A model generated the notes under the pieces. That model did not search any database and had not been told where the DNA came from. It saw only the letters and a list, made by a program, of their open reading frames with translations. The translations under genes and the position numbers were made by a program. A stretch of 64,000 nt of DNA from Bifidobacterium magnum (lineage in GTDB: Bacteria; Actinomycetota; Actinomycetes; Actinomycetales; Bifidobacteriaceae). This document shows, piece after piece, positions 58,303-64,000 of this stretch; within the stretch, counting starts at the first letter, position 1, and every line of letters begins with the position of its first letter. The stretch lies in the NCBI RefSeq assembly GCF_000741255.1, contig NZ_JGZB01000004.1:310001-374000 (forward strand), in the 5' to 3' direction.

Positions 58303-58887
58303 ATGCGACTGCTGATTATGGGACCGCAAGGTGTAGGCAAGGGCACGCAGGCCGCTCTGCTGAGCGAGCATTACTTCATCCCGGCCATCTCCACGGGCGA
58401 CATCTTCCGTTACAACATCAAGAACAAGACGGAACTTGGCCTCAAGGCGCTCTCTTACACGGACAAGGGCGAACTCGTGCCGGACGAACTGACGAACACG
58501 ATCGTCAAGGACCGTCTCGCCATGGACGACACCGAAAACGGCTGGATCCTCGACGGCTACCCGCGCAACGCTTCCCAGGTTGAAGCGCTCGACGCCATGC
58601 TGGCCGATCTCGGCACTCCGCTCGACGCCGTGGTGGCGCTGGAAGCCGATCGTGACGTGCTGCTCAAGCGCATCGCCAAGCGCGCCGAAGAACAGGGCCG
58701 CTCCGACGATACTCCGGAAGCGATCGCCAAGCGTCTCGAAACGTACTATGCGGAAACCGCTCCGCTGCTCGACATCTACCGCAAGCGCGGCCTGCTCGTT
58801 ACCGTCAACGGTGTTGGCGAGATCGACGAGATCCAGGGCAACATCATCGCCAAGCTCGACGCCGGCGATTTCGACGCGGCCGAGTGA
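58303..58887 (+). CDS. adk: Adenylate kinase
   Basis: A 194-residue enzyme balancing ATP, ADP and AMP. The P-loop GPQGVGKGTQ is at the N-terminus; STGDIFRYNI and LDGYPRNASQ (AMP binding and lid hinge) follow. The lid is the short, zinc-free form (RAEEQGRSDD). ATG at 58303 is seven bases after AGGAG; ATG at 58297 is too close to it. Like other actinobacteria, the gene sits near infA; no methionine aminopeptidase gene (map) lies between. Confidence 0.95.
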   Translation: MRLLIMGPQGVGKGTQAALLSEHYFIPAISTGDIFRYNIKNKTELGLKALSYTDKGELVPDELTNTIVKDRLAMDDTENGWILDGYPRNASQVEALDAMLADLGTPLDAVVALEADRDVLLKRIAKRAEEQGRSDDTPEAIAKRLETYYAETAPLLDIYRKRGLLVTVNGVGEIDEIQGNIIAKLDAGDFDAAE

Positions 58888-59089
58888 GCTTGTCTCAAGT
58901 GGCGCATGAATAGGGTGGAAGTGACACGCTGAGTGACACACACCCCCGTGCGCAAACTTGACAAATTCTAAAAAGCGCGGATAATCGACACGCCAACGTG
59001 TAGATTAATCCGCGCTTCGTGTATTATTACAGGTTGGTGTGTCTTAAGGCACAACGACAGTAATCGATCAATGAAACGGATTCGAGACT

Positions 59090-59308
59090 ATGGCAAAAGA
59101 CGGCGTGATTGAAGTCGAAGGTCGGGTAGTGGAAGCACTGCCAAACGCGATGTTCCGCGTTGAACTTGAGAACAAGCATATCGTGCTCGCCACAATCTCC
59201 GGCAAGATGCGCAAGAATTACATCCGCATTCTGCCGCAGGATCGTGTGGTGCTTGAAATGAGCCCGTACGATCTGAACCGTGGTCGTATTACGTACCGTT
59301 ACAAGTAA
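59090..59308 (+). CDS. infA: Translation initiation factor IF-1
   Basis: A 72-residue OB-fold protein ([21 protein letters not shown] in outline, [32 protein letters not shown]). It occupies the ribosomal A site during initiation. First gene of the alpha cluster, followed 22 bp later by rpmJ. Confidence 0.97.
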   Translation: MAKDGVIEVEGRVVEALPNAMFRVELENKHIVLATISGKMRKNYIRILPQDRVVLEMSPYDLNRGRITYRYK

Positions 59309-59330
59309 GGTACAACAGCAAAGGAAAACC

Positions 59331-59444
59331 ATGAAGGTCAGCCCAAGTGTGAAGAGGATCTGCGAATCTTGCCGCGTGATCCGTCGTCACGGCCGCGTCA
59401 TGGTGATTTGCTCCAACCCGCGTCATAAGCAGCGTCAGGGCTGA
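59331..59444 (+). CDS. rpmJ: 50S ribosomal protein L36
   Basis: A 37-residue zinc protein: [19 protein letters not shown] opening with C-x2-C, then [13 protein letters not shown] with a further Cys and His. AAAGGA is seven bases upstream. It is the zinc-binding form of L36. Confidence 0.96.
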   Translation: MKVSPSVKRICESCRVIRRHGRVMVICSNPRHKQRQG

Positions 59445-59589
59445 GGCAGATTAACTGCGGCATATTAAACAGGCACTAAGCCACAGTATCGCGCGTATAC
59501 GCGGTGCTGAACCCCGGGAACGCAGGCCCGGGCCGGTGCAAACCGGAAGGCTCGGTGTAAGACCTGCGTAGGCATAGAAGGAAATCGCA

Positions 59590-59967
59590 ATGGCACGTCT
59601 TGCCGGAGTCGACATCCCCAATGACAAGCGCATCGAGATCGCCCTCACCTACATTTTCGGTGTGGGACGTACTCGCGCTAAGGAAACTCTTGCCGCGACC
59701 GGTATCGATCCAGATACCCGCGTCAAGGATCTTACCGATGCACAGCTGATCACGCTGCGTGATTACCTCGAATCTAACTACAAGATCGAGGGCGATCTGC
59801 GCCGTGAAATCGACGCCGATATTCGTCGTAAGATTCAGATCAACTGCTACCAGGGCCAGCGTCACCGTAAGGGACTGCCTGTGCGTGGCCAGCGCACCAA
59901 GACCAACGCTCGTACCCGCAAGGGCCCGAAGCGCACGGTCGCAGGAAAGAAGAAGGCCACCAAGTAA
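59590..59967 (+). CDS. rpsM: 30S ribosomal protein S13
   Basis: A 125-residue protein of the small-subunit head contacting tRNA and L5. [21 protein letters not shown] in outline, [11 protein letters not shown] (helix-turn), and [19 protein letters not shown] are signatures, with the basic [18 protein letters not shown] tail. A 145-bp leader with a CCCGGG/CCCGGG repeat near 59513-59532 precedes it. Confidence 0.97.
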   Translation: MARLAGVDIPNDKRIEIALTYIFGVGRTRAKETLAATGIDPDTRVKDLTDAQLITLRDYLESNYKIEGDLRREIDADIRRKIQINCYQGQRHRKGLPVRGQRTKTNARTRKGPKRTVAGKKKATK

Positions 59968-60051
59968 TCAGGTGAGCGGCCGAGGCCACGAGAGTAGACA
60001 ACTCGTCGCCACGGCATAACAAACAAGTTCGTTACTAGGAAACGAGGGTCA

Positions 60052-60450
60052 ATGGCAGCTCAGAAGCAAGCTGCGCGCAAGCCGCGTCGCCGCGACCGCA
60101 AGTCGGTCCCGGTTGGGCAGGCGCACATCAAGTCTACGTTCAACAACACCATCATCTCCATCACCGATCCGTCCGGCGCAGTTGTGTCCTGGGCGTCCGG
60201 TGGCGACGTCGGTTTCAAGGGCTCCCGCAAGTCCACGCCGTACGCTGCTGGTATGGCAGCCGAGTCCGCGGCCCGCAAGGCCATGGAACACGGCGTCAAG
60301 AAGGTTGATGTCTTTGTGAAGGGCCCGGGTTCCGGTCGTGAAACCGCTATCCGTTCCCTGCAGTCCGCCGGTCTCGAAGTCGGTTCCATCACCGACGTGA
60401 CGCCGGTCGCATTCAACGGCGTTCGTCCTCCAAAGCGTCGCCGCGTCTGA
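60052..60450 (+). CDS. rpsK: 30S ribosomal protein S11
   Basis: A 132-residue platform protein. [35 protein letters not shown] and [18 protein letters not shown] are the family motifs, ending VRPPKRRRV. It is 84 bp after rpsM. The short CCACCGG pairs between rpsK and rpoA are only weak hairpins. Confidence 0.97.
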   Translation: MAAQKQAARKPRRRDRKSVPVGQAHIKSTFNNTIISITDPSGAVVSWASGGDVGFKGSRKSTPYAAGMAAESAARKAMEHGVKKVDVFVKGPGSGRETAIRSLQSAGLEVGSITDVTPVAFNGVRPPKRRRV

Positions 60451-60533
60451 GCACTACTTGAAGAAACCATCCATCCAAAGCCGCTTGCGTCCGGTGAGTG
60501 CACCACCGGACCGAAGCTGAAAGGATAACCACA

Positions 60534-61529
60534 GTGCTTATCGCACAGCGTCCGACACTTACCGAGGAATCTATCACTACTCAGCGCTCGCGTTTCGTCA
60601 TCGAGCCCCTTGAGCCTGGCTTCGGCTACACGCTCGGCAATTCGCTCCGCCGTACGCTGCTCAGCTCCATTCCTGGAGCGGCAGTTACGTCCGTGCGTAT
60701 TTCCGGCGCTCTGCACGAGTTCACGACTCTTCCGGGCGTAGAAGAAGACGTTACCGAGATTCTGCTCAACATCAAGGGAATCGTGCTCACTAGTGAATAC
60801 GATGAGCCGGTTGTGATGTATCTGCGTAAGAGCGGCAAGGGCGAAGTCACCGCCGGGGACATTACTCCTCCGGCCGGCGTCACCGTTGCCAACCCGGACA
60901 TGCACATTGCTACGCTCGCTGAAGACGGCGAACTCGAGATCGAGTTCACGGTTGAGCGTGGCCGTGGCTATGTTTCGGCGCAGATGAATAAGCAGGATGG
61001 TGATGAAATCGGCCGTATTCCAGTCGATTCCATTTACTCGCCAGTGCTTAAGGTGAGCTACAAGGTCGAAGCTACTCGTGTTGAGCAGCGCACCGATTTT
61101 GATCGACTCATCTTGGATGTTGAGACGAAGCCGGCTATTTCCCCGCGCGATGCTGTCGCGTCCGCAGGCTCCACGCTCGTTGAGCTGTTCGGCCTGTGCC
61201 GCGAGCTCAACACGCAGGCTGAAGGCGTCGAGGTCGGTCCGGCCCCGGTCGTCGAGGAAGCCAACCCGGAAATGGCAGTTCCGATCGAGGATCTGAACCT
61301 TACCCAGCGCAGCTACAACTGCCTGAAGCGTGAGGGCATCCACACGGTCGGTGAGCTGGTTTCTCACACCGAGCAGGATCTGCTCGACATCCGCAATTTC
61401 GGTATGAAGTCCATCGACGAGGTGAAGGAAAAGCTGCAGAACCTAGGTCTGTCGCTGAAGTCTTCTCCGCTGGGCTTCGATACCACCAATCTGGAAGGTG
61501 GCACCTTCTTCTCGCCTGAAGACGAGTGA
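60534..61529 (+). CDS. rpoA: RNA polymerase subunit alpha
   Basis: A 331-residue subunit. The N-terminal domain has [32 protein letters not shown] in outline (dimerisation), [15 protein letters not shown] and [23 protein letters not shown] in outline. The C-terminal domain has [16 protein letters not shown] and [19 protein letters not shown], which bind UP elements and activators. The start is GTG at 60534, eight bases after AAAGGA. It is followed by rplQ. Confidence 0.97.
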   Translation: MLIAQRPTLTEESITTQRSRFVIEPLEPGFGYTLGNSLRRTLLSSIPGAAVTSVRISGALHEFTTLPGVEEDVTEILLNIKGIVLTSEYDEPVVMYLRKSGKGEVTAGDITPPAGVTVANPDMHIATLAEDGELEIEFTVERGRGYVSAQMNKQDGDEIGRIPVDSIYSPVLKVSYKVEATRVEQRTDFDRLILDVETKPAISPRDAVASAGSTLVELFGLCRELNTQAEGVEVGPAPVVEEANPEMAVPIEDLNLTQRSYNCLKREGIHTVGELVSHTEQDLLDIRNFGMKSIDEVKEKLQNLGLSLKSSPLGFDTTNLEGGTFFSPEDE

Positions 61530-61622
61530 GGACACCTAAGATCAGTTAGCTAGGCCGGCTTGTGGATGTTCGGGCGAATGCCCACCTACTCGCCGGCTTG
61601 GCACTCCCAAGGAGACATACAC

Positions 61623-62081
61623 ATGCCTACACCAAAGAAGGGCGCACGCCTGGCGTCTAGCCCTGCTCATGAGCGCCTGATGCTCGCAAACATGGCTACG
61701 AGCCTGTTCCAGAACGGCACCATCGTCACCACGCTGCCGAAGGCAAAGCGCCTTCGTCCGCTGGCTGAGCGCCTGATCACCTTCGCAAAGCGTGGCGATC
61801 TGTCCGCTCGCCGTCGCGTGATGCGCGTGATCCGCGACAAGTCCGTCGTGCACAAGCTGTTCACCGAGATCGCCGAGCAGATGAACCAGCGTGAAGGTGG
61901 CTACACCCGCATCATCAAGATCGCTCCGCGTAAGGGCGATTCCGCCGCTCAGGCCGTGATCTCGCTCGTTACCGAGCCGGTGAGCGCCAAGCAGGCCGTG
62001 GTGAAGGAAGCCGAAGCCGCAACCAAGGTTGCCGACGAAGCTCCTGCCGCTGAAGCCGCTGAAGAAGCAAAGGCTGAGTGA
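61623..62081 (+). CDS. rplQ: 50S ribosomal protein L17
   Basis: A 152-residue protein. [21 protein letters not shown] opens it in outline; [28 protein letters not shown] is the core, and [13 protein letters not shown] closes it. A C-terminal Ala/Glu-rich extension ([20 protein letters not shown] in outline) is longer than in most bacteria but usual in actinobacteria. Confidence 0.97.
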   Translation: MPTPKKGARLASSPAHERLMLANMATSLFQNGTIVTTLPKAKRLRPLAERLITFAKRGDLSARRRVMRVIRDKSVVHKLFTEIAEQMNQREGGYTRIIKIAPRKGDSAAQAVISLVTEPVSAKQAVVKEAEAATKVADEAPAAEAAEEAKAE

Positions 62082-62118
62082 GTCATTCAGACAATTTAGT
62101 CTGAGTTGAACCACGTTG

Positions 62119-62149
62119 GGCCGGGAACCGAGAGGTTTCCGGCCTTTTT
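62119..62149 (+). terminator. Terminator of the alpha operon
   Basis: GGCCGGGAACC and GGTTTCCGGCC form an 11-bp stem with one G-T pair and a GAGA-type loop, followed by five T. Confidence 0.9.
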
Positions 62150-62211
62150 GTATTTCGGTAGGGATTTTAGGCCGCTTTAGAATTCGCGAGCCCTTACGGT
62201 AAGGTTTAGCT

Positions 62212-63165
62212 GTGATACGTCTACGCATTGATTTGGGATATAACGGCACCGCGTTCAAGGGATGGGCTGTCCAGCCGCGTCTGCGCACGGTACAAGGGGA
62301 GATCGAGTCGGCGCTGCGCAAACTGCTGCACTACCATCCGCGGCGCGTGACAGTGGATGACGCGGGTGATTCTGTGGACGTATTGGCCGCGTACGAACCG
62401 CGTCTTACCGTGGCGGGCCGTACGGACGCGGGCGTGCACGCTTCGCACCAAGTGTGCCATCTCGATGTGCCCGAAGCGTTGCTCGCTTCTTGCGTGGGAC
62501 ATATGCAGGTGGATCCCGTCAAAGCGTTGGAGCTGCGACTGGCCCGCATGATGCCCGACGACATTAGCATTTATCGCGTCAGCGTCGCTCCCGAAGGCTT
62601 CGACGCGCGATTCTCCGCGTTGGAACGCACATACGTGTACCGTGTGGCCGACCGCGCTTGTGAGCGCGATCCGCGCATTGCCGGATTCGTGTGGCATGTG
62701 GACGCCGATCTGGATATGGACGCCATGAACGAGGCCGCCGCATGCACAATCGGTTTGCATGATTTCGGCTCGTTCGCCACGCCGAATCCTGGAGGCACCA
62801 CGATTCGCGAGGTCAAAACCGCGTATTGGAGCCGCGTTCCCGTCCGCCCGTTGATTGCCGAGCCGCAAGGGGAGGCGTACCGCACTCCCGCGGTGGAGTC
62901 CGGTCTGCTGTGCTTTACGATTGTGGCCGACGCATTCGCGCGCAATATGGTGCGTTCACTCGTCAACGGTTGCGTGCAGGTCGGCATGGGCAAACGTTCG
63001 GTGGACTGGTTCGCCGAGAAAATGGCCACGCCGCTTCGTGAAGGTTCCACGGGTCCGATCGCGCCCGAAGGCCTCACGCTCGAACATGTGGCCTATCCTG
63101 CCGACGAGGAGCTCGGAGCGCGTGCCGAACGCATCCGTGCCGTACGAACGTTGGATGGAGAGTAG
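62212..63165 (+). CDS. truA: tRNA pseudouridine(38-40) synthase TruA
   Basis: A 317-residue enzyme that makes pseudouridine at positions 38-40 of tRNA. The opening LGYNGTAFKGWAVQP and the catalytic aspartate in AGRTDAGVHASHQ near residue 72 are visible, as is YVYRVADR and the late MVRSLVNGCVQVGMGKRS. GTG start at 62212. A terminator lies before it, so it has its own promoter. It is somewhat longer than the E. coli enzyme by insertions near residues 35-60 and 210. Confidence 0.94.
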   Translation: MIRLRIDLGYNGTAFKGWAVQPRLRTVQGEIESALRKLLHYHPRRVTVDDAGDSVDVLAAYEPRLTVAGRTDAGVHASHQVCHLDVPEALLASCVGHMQVDPVKALELRLARMMPDDISIYRVSVAPEGFDARFSALERTYVYRVADRACERDPRIAGFVWHVDADLDMDAMNEAAACTIGLHDFGSFATPNPGGTTIREVKTAYWSRVPVRPLIAEPQGEAYRTPAVESGLLCFTIVADAFARNMVRSLVNGCVQVGMGKRSVDWFAEKMATPLREGSTGPIAPEGLTLEHVAYPADEELGARAERIRAVRTLDGE

Positions 63166-63204
63166 TTTTTTTTCTTTCGCTCTCTTCTCCCTGTTTGCGC
63201 ATTT

Positions 63205-63256
63205 CTTCTGCATTTTGAGACATGAACACCGGCGTGTCTGTCTCATTTTGCAGAAG
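63205..63256. repeat. Hairpin element, copy 1
   Basis: CTTCTGCATTTTGAGACA and TGTCTCATTTTGCAGAAG form a stem with a three-position mismatch. It shares most of its sequence with the element at 63302-63349. Confidence 0.6.
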
Positions 63257-63301
63257 AGGATAAGGATTTTGAGGCCCAGGTGCTCACTTTTGGCTTCTCC
63301 C

Positions 63302-63349
63302 TCTGCATTTTGAGACGCAAACCTCGGCGTGTCTGTCTCAAAATGCAGA
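63302..63349. repeat. Hairpin element, copy 2
   Basis: TCTGCATTTTGAGAC (63302-63316) and GTCTCAAAATGCAGA (63335-63349) are perfect 15-bp inverted arms around CGCAAACCTCGGCGTGTCT. The loop CCTCGGCGTG or CACCGGCGTG is shared with copy 1. The two lie between truA and tRNA-Ser and look like a REP-type intergenic repeat. Confidence 0.65.
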
Positions 63350-63440
63350 AGTTAGGGGAAATATGGGGCGTTCATGCCATCCATGGAACCGCGGAAGACC
63401 AAATTAACTCGGGTCATTGCAATGCTAAGCAAACCAATAT

Positions 63441-63474
63441 GAAAAAAGGGTTTCCGGAATTCTCCAGAAACCCT
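63441..63474 (-). terminator. Terminator of tRNA-Ser(CGA), reverse strand
   Basis: On the minus strand AGGGTTTC and GAAACCCT form an 8-bp stem around a 12-base loop, and six T follow. It lies just downstream of the tRNA. Confidence 0.85.
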
Positions 63475-63479
63475 AATGG

Positions 63480-63565
63480 CGGATGAACAGAGATTCGAAC
63501 TCTGGGAGGTAATTAGCCTCACACGATTTCGAGTCGTGCTCCTTCGACCGCTCGGACATTCATCC
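63480..63565 (-). tRNA. tRNA-Ser (anticodon CGA)
   Basis: An 86-nt class II tRNA. Acceptor arms are GGATGAA/TTCATCC with discriminator G, the anticodon loop is CTCGAAA (CGA), and the long variable arm and a T-arm with TTCGAAT are present. CCA is not encoded. It reads UCG codons. Confidence 0.93.
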
Positions 63566-63612
63566 ACAGTTGCAAAGCAACTTGATTATTATGTGTGCGC
63601 AAAATTTAGTTG

Positions 63613-63999
63613 TCAAGATCGGCGTGTCTCGGGTGCGTAGAGCAGCCCGTCCACATTCGGGTAGCCCAATTCGAACGCGCGGTACATATGCGTGGCAATC
63701 AACATGGAAATCTGGACCAAATTGGTCTGCACCTGCGTACTGTCCGCATGCGCCGCGGTCGGGTAAGTGTTGCTGTTCATCGCCTCAAGCTCGGCGCGCG
63801 CGGCGTTCATTTCCACCACGCTCAACGTGTTCGACTCGATTCCCGTGGCAGGATCCACAATCGTCGCGTCGTGCTGCGTCAGATCTTGCGTCGCATAGAC
63901 TTTCTGACGCAGGTCTTGCGTACCGGTACCCGCGAAATACATGAGCTGGGACGCAGTCTCCTTATGGTCGTCGCTCCAATTGAGCAGCACGGCGGCATT
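63613..63999 (-). CDS. C-terminal part of an unrecognised protein
   Basis: The frame is open through the window edge, so the start is beyond 64000. The visible 128 residues (for example NWSDDHKETASQLMYFAG and QVQTNLVQISMLIATHMYRAF) are helical and soluble, with many Ala, Gln and Thr; no membrane segment or motif that I recognise is present. It ends 48 bp from the tRNA-Ser gene on the same strand. No function is proposed. Confidence 0.5.
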   Translation of the reverse strand, partial: NAAVLLNWSDDHKETASQLMYFAGTGTQDLRQKVYATQDLTQHDATIVDPATGIESNTLSVVEMNAARAELEAMNSNTYPTAAHADSTQVQTNLVQISMLIATHMYRAFELGYPNVDGLLYAPETRRS

Positions 64000-64000
64000 G

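Overview
The window is a chromosomal segment of a Bifidobacterium or a very close relative. The genus is inferred from gene order (rplM-rpsI, glgX, a ROK regulator, a bifunctional adhE, then the complete S10-spc-alpha ribosomal super-operon, truA), from the fused RmlC-RmlD rhamnose protein, from the actinobacterial fdxA-dapC pair, and from the GC-rich core genes. No species can be named from the sequence alone.

Layout. 1-9.2 kb is core: the end of an amino-acid permease, ferredoxin fdxA, dapC, dinB (reverse), tRNA-Ser(GCT), a hydroxyacid dehydrogenase, a YigZ-family gene, a 40-codon coupled small ORF, a leucine-rich-repeat-variant protein and malQ. Its intergenic DNA holds unusual repeats: a degenerate 30-bp array that turns into its own reverse complement (3588-4065), a triple direct repeat (4332-4412) and four 53-bp tandem units (9306-9519).

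9.9-37.5 kb is an AT-rich accessory block between malQ and rplM. The first third (10.0-17.1 kb) looks like a small defence/toxin island: an ApeA-like HEPN protein, an unrecognised two-gene module with a four-TM partner, a RelA/SpoT-domain toxin candidate head-to-head with a Panacea (DUF4065) antitoxin candidate, and an EcsC-like protein. The rest is an exopolysaccharide cluster: a broken acyltransferase, a TupA-like ATP-grasp ligase, a QueC-like PP-loop protein, a Wzx flippase, Ugd, four family-2 glycosyltransferases, an acyltransferase, a Wzy polymerase, RmlB, fused RmlC-RmlD, RmlA, a fused Wzz/tyrosine kinase and a DUF4012 protein. Together these would make dTDP-rhamnose and UDP-glucuronate, build a repeat unit on a lipid carrier, flip it, polymerise it and control its length. 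The ligase pair suggests that the uronic acid may carry an amide or peptide decoration (inference).

37.8-63.6 kb is core again: rplM, rpsI, glgX, ROK regulator, adhE, S10 to S17, L14 to L15, secY, a remnant of a sortase-anchored surface protein, adk, infA, rpmJ, rpsM, rpsK, rpoA, rplQ, truA and tRNA-Ser(CGA), then the end of an unrecognised gene.

Data quality. Eight genes, including the essential rpsI, are each broken by exactly one extra base in a homopolymer. Removing that base restores a full-length frame every time. I read this as systematic homopolymer over-calling in the assembly rather than biology, and annotate those genes as probably intact.
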